From positions 2,106,001-2,170,000 of the forward strand of contig NZ_CP083553.1 in assembly GCF_025144465.1 (NCBI RefSeq): DNA of 64,000 nucleotides. Reading direction: 5' to 3'. This DNA is from Leisingera sp. S132 (GTDB lineage Bacteria; Pseudomonadota; Alphaproteobacteria; Rhodobacterales; Rhodobacteraceae). The notes below the pieces were generated by a model. The model was not told where the DNA came from and searched no databases. It saw nothing but the letters and a program-made list of their open reading frames with translations. This document shows positions 43,731-52,608 of the stretch, one piece after another. Numbering within the stretch: position 1 is the first letter of the stretch; each line of letters opens with the position of its first letter. A program made the position numbers and the translations under genes.

Positions 43731-44750
43731 ATGCCCGACCAGATGCAGCGTATCGTGCTGGCCAGCCGACCCGAAGGCGAGGCCAGCGAGGATAACTTCC
43801 GCCTTGAGAGTGTGGACCTGCCTCAGCCCAGCGAAGGAGAAGTGGTTGTAAAGGTTCATTATATGTCGCTGGACCCCTACATGCGCGGGCGCATGAACGC
43901 AGGCAAATCCTATGCCCCGCCCGTGGAGATTGGCGAGACCATGACGGCGGGCGGTGTCGGTGAAGTGATCGCCTCAGGCAGCCCCGATTTCCAGCCCGGC
44001 GACTTTGCCCTGGGTATGTTCGGCTGGGCCAGTCATGCCAGAGCAAAGGCGTCCGAGATCCGCAAGCTGGATCCGAAAATGGCACCGCTCACCACTGCGC
44101 TTGGCGTTCTCGGCATGCCGGGGTTTACCGCATGGCATGGCTTGGATGCCTATGGCCGCCCGCAGGCGGGCGAAACCCTTGTGGTTGCCGCCGCGACCGG
44201 ACCGGTCGGGTCCATGGTCGGGCAGCTGGCCAAGCAGAAAGGCCTGCGCGTGGTCGGCATCGCGGGCGGTAAAGACAAGTGCAAGCTGGCGGTGGAGACC
44301 TTCGGCTTTGACGCTTGCCTTGATCACCGCGCCTATGGCGATGCCGAAGCGCTGAGCAAGGCCCTGGCTGCCGAGTGCCCGGGCGGCATCGATATCTATT
44401 ACGAAAACGTCGGCGGCAAGGTGCTGGAAGCGGTGCTGCCCCTGATGAACAATTTCGGCCGCATCCCGGTCTGCGGCATGATTGCCTGGTACAACAGCGC
44501 CGAAACGGATCTGACGGCCCCGGCGATCTGGCGGGCTGTGCTGACCAAATTCTTGTCCGTCAACGGCTTTATCATTTTCAACCACTATGACCGCTATGGC
44601 GAGTTCCTGCGCGAAGCGGCCCCCAGGATCGCCAGCGGGGATATCAGGTATCTGGAGGATATTGCCGAAGGCCTGGAGAACGCGCCCAAGACCTTCCTGG
44701 CGATGCTGCACGGCGGCAATACCGGCAAGCAAATTGTGAAGCTGGTCTGA
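43731..44750 (+). CDS. NADP-dependent oxidoreductase, zinc-free MDR (CurA-like)
   Basis: A 339-residue medium-chain dehydrogenase/reductase without zinc ligands. YMSLDPYMRGRMN near the N terminus and the nucleotide-binding loop VAAATGPVGSMVGQLAKQKG (about residues 151-170), then YYENVGGKVLEAVLPLMN, place it in the prostaglandin reductase/alkenal reductase group that includes E. coli CurA. It reduces alpha,beta-unsaturated carbonyls with NADPH. Substrate unknown. ATG at 43731 follows AAGGAGTGCCCCC. Confidence 0.9.
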   Translation: MPDQMQRIVLASRPEGEASEDNFRLESVDLPQPSEGEVVVKVHYMSLDPYMRGRMNAGKSYAPPVEIGETMTAGGVGEVIASGSPDFQPGDFALGMFGWASHARAKASEIRKLDPKMAPLTTALGVLGMPGFTAWHGLDAYGRPQAGETLVVAAATGPVGSMVGQLAKQKGLRVVGIAGGKDKCKLAVETFGFDACLDHRAYGDAEALSKALAAECPGGIDIYYENVGGKVLEAVLPLMNNFGRIPVCGMIAWYNSAETDLTAPAIWRAVLTKFLSVNGFIIFNHYDRYGEFLREAAPRIASGDIRYLEDIAEGLENAPKTFLAMLHGGNTGKQIVKLV

Positions 44751-44783
44751 GCCGCGCGCCGGCACCCGCCGGATCACGCAACC

Positions 44784-44829
44784 GCGCGGAGCGGGCACAG
44801 GCGCCGGAACGGCGCAGGCCGCTCCGCGC
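44784..44829. terminator. nested hairpins between converging genes
   Basis: Outer arms GCGCGGAGCGG (44784-44794) and complement (44819-44829); inner arms GCGCCG (44801-44806) and CGGCGC (44810-44815) with loop GAA. No T-run; lies between two converging genes. Confidence 0.55.
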
Positions 44830-44847
44830 CACCACGCCCTGCAGGAT

Positions 44848-45753
44848 CTATTGATGCTGCAGTTTGCGCGCCTCGACCTTGGCCAGCCGGATCAGCTCCT
44901 GCATGAAGGGTTTCCCGCGGTCCTCGGTCCGGATCGCCGCATATAGGCTGCGGGTGATCCCGGATTTGGTCAGCGGCCGGGTCACGTAATCGGAGGAGTA
45001 TTTCACCTCCCGCACCACCCAGTCCGGCAGCACGGACACCCCGCGGTTGGAGGCGACCAGCAACAGGATCACCGCCGTCAGCTCCACCTGCCGGATCGAA
45101 GCGGGCTCCACACCGGCGGGGATCAGCAGCTGGCTGAACACATCCAGCCGGACCTTATCCACCGGGTAGGTGATCAGGCTCTGACCGATGAAATCCTCTG
45201 CCTCCACATAGGGCTTTGCAGCCAGCGGATGCTGCGCCGAAGCGACAAAGACAGGTTTGTAATCAAACAGTTCAATGAAATCGACGCCGTTGATGTCTTC
45301 CGGATCGGAGGAGACCACCAGATCCACCTCCTCCTTCAGCAGCGCAGGCAAAGCGTCAAAAGCCAGCCCAGGGCGGATGTCCACGTCCACATCGCCCCAG
45401 TTCTTGCGGAACCCCTCCAGCACCGGGAACAGCCATTCAAAACAGGCGTGGCATTCGATGGCGATATGCATCCGGCCCGTGTTGCCGTCGCGCAGAGAGG
45501 AGAATTCTGCTTGCGCCGCCTCGACTTGCGGCAGGACCTGCTCTGCCAGCCGCAGCAGACGCAGACCGGCGGGCGACAGTTTCATCGGCTTGGAGCGGCG
45601 GATGAACAGCTCAACGCCTGCCTGGTCCTCCAGCCCCTTTACCTGATGGCTCAGCGCGCTTTGGGTGATGTTCAGCTGCTCGGCAGCACGGGCCAAACCG
45701 CCGGCCTCATGGATGGCCTTGATGGTGCGGAGATGGCGGAATTCAATGTGCAT
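44848..45753 (-). CDS. metR: LysR-family regulator, MetR-like
   Basis: A 301-residue LysR protein, N-terminal HTH AARAAEQLNITQSALSHQVK-type (GGLARAAEQLNITQSALSHQ, about residues 18-37), with HIAIECHACFEWLFPVLEGF and VASNRGVSVLPDWVVREV typical of MetR. In enterobacteria MetR activates metE/metF with homocysteine as effector. It is divergent from metF, so the same role is likely here. Start at 45753. Confidence 0.85.
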   Translation of the reverse strand: MHIEFRHLRTIKAIHEAGGLARAAEQLNITQSALSHQVKGLEDQAGVELFIRRSKPMKLSPAGLRLLRLAEQVLPQVEAAQAEFSSLRDGNTGRMHIAIECHACFEWLFPVLEGFRKNWGDVDVDIRPGLAFDALPALLKEEVDLVVSSDPEDINGVDFIELFDYKPVFVASAQHPLAAKPYVEAEDFIGQSLITYPVDKVRLDVFSQLLIPAGVEPASIRQVELTAVILLLVASNRGVSVLPDWVVREVKYSSDYVTRPLTKSGITRSLYAAIRTEDRGKPFMQELIRLAKVEARKLQHQ

Positions 45754-45771
45754 TCTATCAGATCGCTCATG

Positions 45772-45800
45772 TTAATCTTGAGTATTATGAAATTGTCTCA
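45772..45800. promoter_or_regulatory. possible MetR site
   Basis: TGAAATTGTCTCA at 45788-45800 matches the MetR consensus TGAA-N5-TTCA with one mismatch. It lies 53 bases before the metF start, inside the shared promoter. Confidence 0.4.
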
Positions 45801-45853
45801 CATTGCTGCGCGTGCAACAAGAGTTGACATAAACCTAGCGAGAGACCCCGAGC

Positions 45854-46723
45854 ATGACGACGCCCAAGATTTCCTTTGAATTCTTCCCGCCGCAAAATCT
45901 CGAAGCCTCCTTCCGGCTTTGGGACACCGTGCAGGTCCTCGCTCCGATGGGACCGCGCTTTGTCTCCGTCACCTATGGCGCCGGCGGCACCACCCGCACC
46001 CTGACCCGCGACGCGGTGGCCACGCTGCACAATTCCTCCGGCCTCAATGTGGCAGCGCATTTAACCTGCGTGAATGCTTCTAAGGCGGAAACGCTGGAGA
46101 TCGCCGATCAGTTCGCCGAGGCCGGCGTGACCGAAATCGTCGCCCTGCGCGGCGACCCGCCCAAGGGTGAAGGCAAGTTCACCCCGCACCCCGAAGGTTT
46201 TGCCAATTCGGTTGAGCTGATCGAGGGGCTGAAGGCGCGCGGCGATTTCAGCATCAAGGTCGGCGCCTACCCGGACCGTCATCCGGAAGCTGCCGATCAG
46301 GCCGCTGACGTGGAATGGCTGAAGCGCAAGCTGGATGCCGGTGCGGATGAAGCGCTGACCCAATTCTTCTTCGAGGCCGAAACCTTCTTCCGTTTCCGTG
46401 ATGCCTGCGAGAAGGCCGGGATCGACGGAGCCAAGCTGACCCCCGGCATCCTGCCGATCGAGAATTGGAAAGGCGCCCGCAATTTCGCCAAGCGCTGCGG
46501 CACCGTCATTCCTGATTGGGTCGAGAACGCCTTTACCAAGGCCCTGCGGGACGGCCGCGAGGAACTGCTGGCGACCGCCATCTGCACCGAACTGTGCTCT
46601 GACCTTCTGGAGGGCGGTGTGGACAAGCTGCACTTCTACACGCTGAACCGGCCGGAGCTGACACGCGACGTTTGCTTTGCACTGGGCGTCACCCCCAAAG
46701 TGTCGCTTCAGAACGTGGCGTAA
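45854..46723 (+). CDS. metF: 5,10-methylenetetrahydrofolate reductase
   Basis: A 289-residue flavoenzyme that makes 5-methyl-THF for methionine synthesis. FEFFPPQNLEASFRLWDTV at the N terminus carries the catalytic Glu; VAAHLTCVNASKAETLEIAD and EIVALRGDPPKGEGKF are the FAD- and folate-binding blocks; DEALTQFFFEAETFFRF is also conserved. Full length. Divergent from metR. Confidence 0.97.
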   Translation: MTTPKISFEFFPPQNLEASFRLWDTVQVLAPMGPRFVSVTYGAGGTTRTLTRDAVATLHNSSGLNVAAHLTCVNASKAETLEIADQFAEAGVTEIVALRGDPPKGEGKFTPHPEGFANSVELIEGLKARGDFSIKVGAYPDRHPEAADQAADVEWLKRKLDAGADEALTQFFFEAETFFRFRDACEKAGIDGAKLTPGILPIENWKGARNFAKRCGTVIPDWVENAFTKALRDGREELLATAICTELCSDLLEGGVDKLHFYTLNRPELTRDVCFALGVTPKVSLQNVA

Positions 46724-46786
46724 GCGTTGCGCAAAACGGCGCGCGGTTTCTAATGGCCAGGATTTCCCGCCAAGGATCCGCGCGTC

Positions 46787-47272
46787 ATGTTCTATGCCAA
46801 ACAGCCCTCTGATCTGCTGACAATCGATCAGATCGCCCGGAAATCCGGGCTCGATTTCATGCGGGGAATTCTGGAAGGCCGCCTGCCCGGCCCGCCGATT
46901 GCCGAAACACTCGGCTATCATCTGCAGAGTGCCGAGAACGGCCAGGTGGTGTTCCGCGGAACGCCGGAGTTCCATGTCTGCAATCCGATGGGCACCGTGC
47001 ATGGCGGCTGGTACGGCACGCTGCTGGACAGCGCGATGGCCTGCGCGGTGATGACCAAGGTGCCGCTGGGCGCGGTCTACACAACGCTGGAATACAAGAT
47101 CAACATCCTGCGGCCGATCCCGCTGGGCACTACAATCGATTGCACCGGAAGCATTGACCATGTGGGCCGCTCCACCGGCGTGGCCCATGGCGAAATCCGT
47201 GGGCTGGAGGACGGCAAGCTTTACGCAACCGGCTCCACCACTTGCATTGTGATGCAAATCGCCCCGCGCTGA
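46787..47272 (+). CDS. PaaI-family hotdog thioesterase
   Basis: A 161-residue hotdog-fold protein. The catalytic segment NPMGTVHGGWYGTLLDSAMA (about residues 66-85) is the PaaI/YdiI-type block with the catalytic Asp/His region, and GRSTGVAHGEIRG closes the core. It hydrolyses acyl-CoA or aryl-CoA esters; the substrate is unknown. It follows metF by 63 bases and may or may not be co-transcribed. Confidence 0.85.
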   Translation: MFYAKQPSDLLTIDQIARKSGLDFMRGILEGRLPGPPIAETLGYHLQSAENGQVVFRGTPEFHVCNPMGTVHGGWYGTLLDSAMACAVMTKVPLGAVYTTLEYKINILRPIPLGTTIDCTGSIDHVGRSTGVAHGEIRGLEDGKLYATGSTTCIVMQIAPR

Positions 47273-47358
47273 GCACTCGGGCCTTTCCTGCCCCTTGTCT
47301 GCTGCGGATTTCCACCTAAGTATCTGCAAGCATATCCAAAACCGCAGAAAGGCAGGTT

Positions 47359-47877
47359 ATGCCGCCAAACAGCCTTGCCCGCGCCGCGACCGCCAGCATC
47401 CAGGTTCTGGCCCCGGCCAGGGAGCTGAATTTCCTGGACAGCCAGTCACTGGTTCTGCCGGTGCCGGTCACACCGCTGGAGGCCTGGAACATCATGCACC
47501 AGCGCCCGCTGCCCGGCATGAAACTGGCTTTCCGGCTGCGCGACGCCATCTCAGCCCTGTTCGGGGTCAGACGGATCGGCGGGTTTTCCGGGCGGCAGCG
47601 TCAGGATGTTTCGGCCGGCGACAAGCTGGATTTCTTCCTGGTGGAGGCGGTCTCGGATCAGGTCCTGACTCTCACCGTGCGGGACCGGCACCTGGACGTC
47701 ATGACCTGCGTGACCAGCAGCAGCGGCGTGCTGAGCATCACCTCCTCGGTGAAGACCCATAACCTGTTCGGCCGCATCTACATGCTGCCTGTCCGCCCGG
47801 CGCACAAACTGATTGTGTCACTTTCCTTGAAACGGCTGAGACAAGAACTGGCGCAGCGCAAGGCTGCCGCCCGGTAG
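47359..47877 (+). CDS. DUF2867 family protein
   Basis: A 172-residue protein resembling the DUF2867 family: AWNIMHQRPLPGMKLAFRLR, then GDKLDFFLVEAVSDQVLTLT and VKTHNLFGRIYMLPVRPAHK, which ends such proteins. Members are often lipid-binding-like or oxidoreductase-associated; no activity is known. Ribosome site AAAGGCAGG. Converges with the DUF2235 gene. Confidence 0.7.
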   Translation: MPPNSLARAATASIQVLAPARELNFLDSQSLVLPVPVTPLEAWNIMHQRPLPGMKLAFRLRDAISALFGVRRIGGFSGRQRQDVSAGDKLDFFLVEAVSDQVLTLTVRDRHLDVMTCVTSSSGVLSITSSVKTHNLFGRIYMLPVRPAHKLIVSLSLKRLRQELAQRKAAAR

Positions 47878-47951
47878 CACCGCAGCCTGCCGCCGCCGCG
47901 GGCCGGTCTTGCCAGCCCCGCCATGCATCCGCATCCACGGTCCTGCTGCAA

Positions 47952-49028
47952 TCACGTCTTGGAAAACCTCGCCCGCCAGCCGCCCGCTGCTGCCGTTTTC
48001 CGGCTGCCTGCGCCGACGCTGCTGTGCAGACGTTCGCTGGCGTCCAGACCAACCCGGCGGCGGCTGCGCAAGAGGAAGATCTTGCCCCAGCCCTGCCAGG
48101 TGCCGACCGAGGGCGCCTTGGGATCAACCGGGAACCGCATCCGCCAGTCCAGCGGCAGCGGCAGACCACGTTCCTCGGCCTTCTCCAGCATCCAGATCAA
48201 TGACACATTGGCCAGCGGCCGCGCCTCTTCATAGCCGCCCAGTTGACCGCCGACATCGCCATGGGCACCGCGGAACCAGACCTGATCCACATGGCCGTTC
48301 CAGCCCTTGGGGCAGTCCCAAAGCACCGGGCTGAACACGTCGCGTGTCTCATCCAGTGCCAGGGCGTGATAGCCGCTCTTGATATGCGGGCCCAGCGTGT
48401 GGTTGTGGAAGTTGTGCTGCCGTTCGGCCCAGCGCCACAGCAGCGGCAGCCGCAAGCCCAGCGCCTTGACCGTATCCCAGACACCGACCATCTCGATCTC
48501 GACCGCGTCGTGGCAATGGGCGGCGGTAAAGGCGGCCCCGGAATTGGAGCGCCCGTTCAGCCGGTAGTGACGATAGGCTGTCCGGATATGGCGGACGGTG
48601 GCATGTTCGGGTTTCAACAGGCCGATCCGGTCAATCACACCGGCCAGCGAGCGCACGGCATAGGCACCGCGGGAGTATCCGAACAGATAGATCCGGTCGC
48701 CGGGACGGTATCGGGAGGCAAGATAGCCGTAGGCGCGGCGGATCTGCCGGTTGATACCGCGCCCCATCATCACGTCAGGGGCGCTGCCCCATCCCTTCCA
48801 TTGGACACCGGATTCATAGAAGACCGAAACCTGGCCGCCCATTTCCCGGCACAGGCGGTACAGCTGGCCCGCGTGGGTTTCATGGCCCGCCTCCAGCGTC
48901 GACATGGTGCCATCCAGGATGATCACATGGGCATGCGGCCCGCGCAGCTTGGTTTCGCCGGAATGCTCCGAACGCAGCGGCCGTCCAAGCCACCCCAGAA
49001 CCCTCTTACTCAGCTGCTTCAGAAACAT
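47952..49028 (-). CDS. DUF2235 alpha/beta-hydrolase-like protein
   Basis: A 358-residue protein. The nucleophile motif GYSRGAYAVRSLAGVI (Ser at about residue 119) is typical of DUF2235, as are VIILDGTMSTLEAG, VGVWDTVKALG and QVWFRGAHGDVGGQLGG (a catalytic Asp/His region). The family includes type VI secretion phospholipase effectors, but many members are housekeeping. No signal peptide or T6SS gene nearby. Its start lies inside the end of the molybdenum hydroxylase gene (23-base overlap). Confidence 0.85.
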   Translation of the reverse strand: MFLKQLSKRVLGWLGRPLRSEHSGETKLRGPHAHVIILDGTMSTLEAGHETHAGQLYRLCREMGGQVSVFYESGVQWKGWGSAPDVMMGRGINRQIRRAYGYLASRYRPGDRIYLFGYSRGAYAVRSLAGVIDRIGLLKPEHATVRHIRTAYRHYRLNGRSNSGAAFTAAHCHDAVEIEMVGVWDTVKALGLRLPLLWRWAERQHNFHNHTLGPHIKSGYHALALDETRDVFSPVLWDCPKGWNGHVDQVWFRGAHGDVGGQLGGYEEARPLANVSLIWMLEKAEERGLPLPLDWRMRFPVDPKAPSVGTWQGWGKIFLLRSRRRVGLDASERLHSSVGAGSRKTAAAGGWRARFSKT

Positions 49029-51303
49029 CCCTAAGCACTTCCCAAATCCTCAGCGGGGTGAACGGCATGTCCACTTGCCGCACGCCGCGGTCCCAGACCG
49101 CGTCCTGCACCGCGTTTGCAACTGCTGCCAGCGCACCGACGGTGCCCGCCTCGCCGCAGCCCTTCATCCCCATCGGGTTCTGTGTCGAAGGCACCGGCTC
49201 GGAGGTAAACCCAATCATGGGGACGCCGCTGGCCCGCGGCAAGGCATAGTCCATGAACGAAGCCGTGAGCAGCTGCCCGTCCTGATCGTAGACAACCCGC
49301 TCCAGCATGGCCTGTCCCAGCCCCTGCGCCACCCCGCCATGCACTTGGCCTTCGGCCAGCATCGGGTTGATCAGATTACCGAAATCGTCCACTACAGTGT
49401 AGCGCTCCACGTCTGTTTGCCCAGTCTCCGGATCAATAACAATTTCGGCAATATGTGCCCCGTTCGGAAACGAGCGCCCCGGCAGCCGAGCCCGCGCCGC
49501 GTGACGCTGCAGGTCAGTGCGGCCTTGCGCGCGGGCCATCTCCGCCGCCTCCAGCATGGTGGGGGTCAGGTTGGATCCCGGAGCCCGGAAGGTATCGCCG
49601 TCAAACTCCACGGCATCCTCTTCCACACCCATCTCTTCTGCCAGGAAGGGTGTAAAGGCGGCAATCATCACTTCAACCGCAGCCAGCGTCGCATTGGCCT
49701 GGGTGGTGACAGACCGCGAGCCGCCGGTGCCGCCGCCTTGGGCGATGCGGTCGCTGTCGCCCTGGACCACATGAACGCTGTCCGCCGGGATGCCGCTCTG
49801 GTCAGCCAGGAACTGGGCATAGACAGTTTCGTGCCCCTGCCCGTTGCTCTGTGTGCCGACATAGATGTTCACCCGGCCATCCTCCCGAAACTCCACTTCC
49901 GCGCCTTCTGAAGGATCGCCCAAAATGCTTTCGATATAGTAACAGACCCCAACGCCCCGGTACTTGCCGCGTTTACCATTTTCGGCGCGGCGGGCCGCGA
50001 ATCCCTCCAGGTCCGCCTCTTCAGCGGCCCGGCTCAGCACCTTGCCGAAATCGCCAACGTCATAGGTCTCCCCCGTCACAGTGCCATAGGGAAAGGCCGC
50101 AGGTTTGATGAAATTCCGGCGCCGCAGCTCCAGCGGGTCAACCCCCAGTTCGCGCGCCGCGCGGTCCATCACCCGTTCCAGCACATAGATCGCCTCAGGC
50201 CGCCCAGCGCCGCGGTAGGCGTCCACTTGGGTCGTGTTGGTATAGATCCCCTCCACCTGGAGCCAAGCGGTCTGGATGTCATAGACACCGGCCAGCACCC
50301 GGCTGAATAGCTGGGTCTGGATCGGCTGCCCGAAATGGGAGTTATAAGCGCCCAGATTGCAGCGGGTGCTGACCCGGTATGCGGTGATCTTAAGGTCCTC
50401 GTCAAAGGCCAGCTCCGCCAGCGACGTCAGATCGCGTCCGCCATTGTCGCTCAGCATCGCCTCTGTGCGGTCGGCAATCCAGAACACCGGGCGGTTCAGC
50501 GTCCGCGCGGCATGGGCAACAGCGAAATACTCAGGGTAGGCAAAGGCCTTCATGCCAAAGCCGCCGCCCACATCCGGAATGACAACTTTGACGTCCTTCT
50601 CCTCCAGACCCAGCTTGGCTGCCAGCTGGGACTTCACTCCCCAGACACCCTGCCCCCCGAAGGTGAAATGCAGACGCCCGTCCCGCCATTCTGCAAAACA
50701 GCCGCGCGGCTCCATCGAGCTGACAATGATCCGGTTGTCCTCGACCTGCAGGGCCACAGTATGAGCTGCGGTGCGGAAGGCCTCAGCCGTGGCCGCCTCA
50801 TCCCCCATGCCCCAGTCAAAGGCCTTGTTGTCCGGCACGCTGCCGTGCAGCGGTTCGCCGCCAGGCATCAGATCCAGCTTGACCGGCAGGTCGCCGATCT
50901 CCAGCTCGATCAGCTCACCGGCGTCACGGGCCATATCAAGTGTCTCGGCAACAACCACAGCCACCGGCTCCCCAACGTAACGCACCCGGTCGCGGGCCAG
51001 CATGGGGCGTTCGGGTGAGGCGCCGTCTGAACCGTCCCGGTTCTTGACCGTAGCGCCATCCATGGAGACGTTGATGCCAGCGGCCTCAAGGTCCGCCAGA
51101 GTGATCACCGCATGGACGCCTTCTGCCTCCAGCGCATCCTTCGTGTGCAACGCCGTGATCACCCCATGCGCCACCGGGCTGCGCAGCACCCAGGCACGCA
51201 GGGCATCCGCGGGGGCCGCGTCTTCGATGTAGCTGCCCTGCCCGGTCAGGAACCTGACGTCCTCGACCCGTTTTACCGGCTGGCTTTTTCCGAATTTGTC
51301 CAT
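49006..51303 (-). CDS. molybdenum hydroxylase large subunit (xanthine/CO dehydrogenase family)
   Basis: A 765-residue molybdopterin-cytosine-dinucleotide-binding subunit. VKRVEDVRFLTGQGSYIEDA begins the first domain; GQGVWGVKSQLAAKLGL and DVGGGFGMKAFAYPEYF bind the cofactor; AYRGAGRPEAIYVLERVMD is the form II type motif (form I CO dehydrogenase would have AYRCSFR); the C-terminal GMKGCGEAGTVGALAAVANA carries the catalytic Glu. Small iron-sulfur and FAD subunits are not adjacent, so partners must be elsewhere or absent. Substrate unknown. Start at 51303. Confidence 0.9.
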   Translation of the reverse strand: MDKFGKSQPVKRVEDVRFLTGQGSYIEDAAPADALRAWVLRSPVAHGVITALHTKDALEAEGVHAVITLADLEAAGINVSMDGATVKNRDGSDGASPERPMLARDRVRYVGEPVAVVVAETLDMARDAGELIELEIGDLPVKLDLMPGGEPLHGSVPDNKAFDWGMGDEAATAEAFRTAAHTVALQVEDNRIIVSSMEPRGCFAEWRDGRLHFTFGGQGVWGVKSQLAAKLGLEEKDVKVVIPDVGGGFGMKAFAYPEYFAVAHAARTLNRPVFWIADRTEAMLSDNGGRDLTSLAELAFDEDLKITAYRVSTRCNLGAYNSHFGQPIQTQLFSRVLAGVYDIQTAWLQVEGIYTNTTQVDAYRGAGRPEAIYVLERVMDRAARELGVDPLELRRRNFIKPAAFPYGTVTGETYDVGDFGKVLSRAAEEADLEGFAARRAENGKRGKYRGVGVCYYIESILGDPSEGAEVEFREDGRVNIYVGTQSNGQGHETVYAQFLADQSGIPADSVHVVQGDSDRIAQGGGTGGSRSVTTQANATLAAVEVMIAAFTPFLAEEMGVEEDAVEFDGDTFRAPGSNLTPTMLEAAEMARAQGRTDLQRHAARARLPGRSFPNGAHIAEIVIDPETGQTDVERYTVVDDFGNLINPMLAEGQVHGGVAQGLGQAMLERVVYDQDGQLLTASFMDYALPRASGVPMIGFTSEPVPSTQNPMGMKGCGEAGTVGALAAVANAVQDAVWDRGVRQVDMPFTPLRIWEVLRDVSEAAE

Positions 51304-51351
51304 GCTCGCCCCCTGTCCGCGCTGACTGGCTGTCCGGGGGCGAGAGTACCT

Positions 51352-52503
51352 TTAGCTGGCCGGTTGTCCAGCCAGCTCAATCACCGTCGCCACGTCACTG
51401 AGGCCGTAGCCGTTGAACTGCGTGCTCATGGCAGAAGAATAGGCGCCAAGCCCCGGAAACAGAACATAGTCGCCTGTGGACGCGTCACAGGGCAAAGGCA
51501 GACCATCCGGCAGCCGGTCCAGGCTGTCGCAGGTGGGGCCGAACACCACCCGCGGCTTGCGCTCGCCTGCGCGGTGCTTGCCATCGGAGCCGACAACCTC
51601 AACCCGGCCCGGCAGGCCCATGTCGCGGATATCGACAAGCCCGCCATAGATGCCGTCATTCAGGAACACCACCTCCCCCGCCTTGCGCATCCCCTTGATA
51701 CGCGCCGCCAGGGTGAAGCTTTCGGAGACCATCGCCCGGCCCGGTTCGCAGATCAGCTTGGGCTTCTCTGTGCCAAAGGCTGCATCTGCTGCCGCGCCGA
51801 TGGCGGCAAAGACCTTCTCCAGATCCGGCGCCACGCCATCGCGGTTGGCGGCAAAGCCGCCGCCGACATTGAGGCGGGCAATCTTCACTCCGGCCTGATC
51901 GATGATCCGCTTGGCGGCGTGGACATATTCGACCCAGGCGCTTTCGTCCTCGCACTGGGTGCCGGGATGGAAACACAGTGCCGGAGTCCAGCCGCGGGCC
52001 GCCACCTGTTTCAGCAGTTCCACCGCCTCTTCCGGTTCAGCGCCGAATTTGCTGCCGAAATCATAGGCCGCGCCAGCCACCGGCAAGGCAAAACGCACTG
52101 CAATTTCACAGGCGCGCGGGACCGCATCCAGCTTCTCCAGTTCGCTCAGCTCATCGACCGACCAGCTGGCGACACCGTACTCGATGCCTGCGGCGATCTC
52201 CGCCTCCGACCGCATCGGGTTGTTATAGTGCATCACTGCGTCGGGGCTGGCCGCGCGCACCGCCTCCATCTCCGCAGGCGAAGCCACATCAAACGCCGTG
52301 ATCCCAGCGGCCACCAGATTGGACAGGACCGCCGGGTGCGGGTTTGCCTTGACCGCATAGGTCACCAGCCCCGGGAACCCCTCACGGAACCGCCGCGCCA
52401 CCTCATGCAGGACACGCGGCGAGAAATACAGGATCGGGTGATCCGGCGCGCTGCGGGCCAGGTGGGATTCAGGCGAAAGCCATAGCGGAGGAATCTGCTG
52501 CAT
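51352..52503 (-). CDS. ornithine decarboxylase-like PLP enzyme
   Basis: A 383-residue fold-type III (alanine racemase-like) decarboxylase. The PLP Lys is in VTYAVKANPHPAVL (about residue 49); NVGGGFAANRDG and CEPGRAMVSESF bind the phosphate; FGPTCDSLDRL (about residue 317) holds the catalytic Cys of eukaryote-type ornithine decarboxylases. It should make putrescine (or a related diamine) from ornithine; lysine or 2,4-diaminobutyrate are alternatives. ATG at 52503 follows GAGGGT. Divergent from an AsnC regulator. Confidence 0.9.
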   Translation of the reverse strand: MQQIPPLWLSPESHLARSAPDHPILYFSPRVLHEVARRFREGFPGLVTYAVKANPHPAVLSNLVAAGITAFDVASPAEMEAVRAASPDAVMHYNNPMRSEAEIAAGIEYGVASWSVDELSELEKLDAVPRACEIAVRFALPVAGAAYDFGSKFGAEPEEAVELLKQVAARGWTPALCFHPGTQCEDESAWVEYVHAAKRIIDQAGVKIARLNVGGGFAANRDGVAPDLEKVFAAIGAAADAAFGTEKPKLICEPGRAMVSESFTLAARIKGMRKAGEVVFLNDGIYGGLVDIRDMGLPGRVEVVGSDGKHRAGERKPRVVFGPTCDSLDRLPDGLPLPCDASTGDYVLFPGLGAYSSAMSTQFNGYGLSDVATVIELAGQPAS

Positions 52504-52575
52504 CGGGTAACCCTCATTCGTTTTACATATTTTGCGTGAAATGATCGTCGATTCCGGTCGGCAGATTTACTATAG

Positions 52576-52593
52576 TGACGAAAACAAACGTCA
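52576..52593. promoter_or_regulatory. inverted repeat between the decarboxylase and AsnC genes
   Basis: TGACG at 52576-52580 and CGTCA at 52589-52593 around AAAACAAA, 15 bases before the AsnC start. A site for the AsnC-type regulator is plausible. Confidence 0.4.
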
Positions 52594-52608
52594 TATCGAA
52601 GGCTGCTC

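Noticed and set aside
46061-47329. Open reading frame of 422 codons on the minus strand
   Set aside because: Antisense to metF and the thioesterase gene, both supported by motifs.
47952-49028. Type VI secretion phospholipase effector
   Set aside because: The DUF2235 domain alone does not prove this; no vgrG, hcp, PAAR or immunity-type gene is in the neighbourhood.
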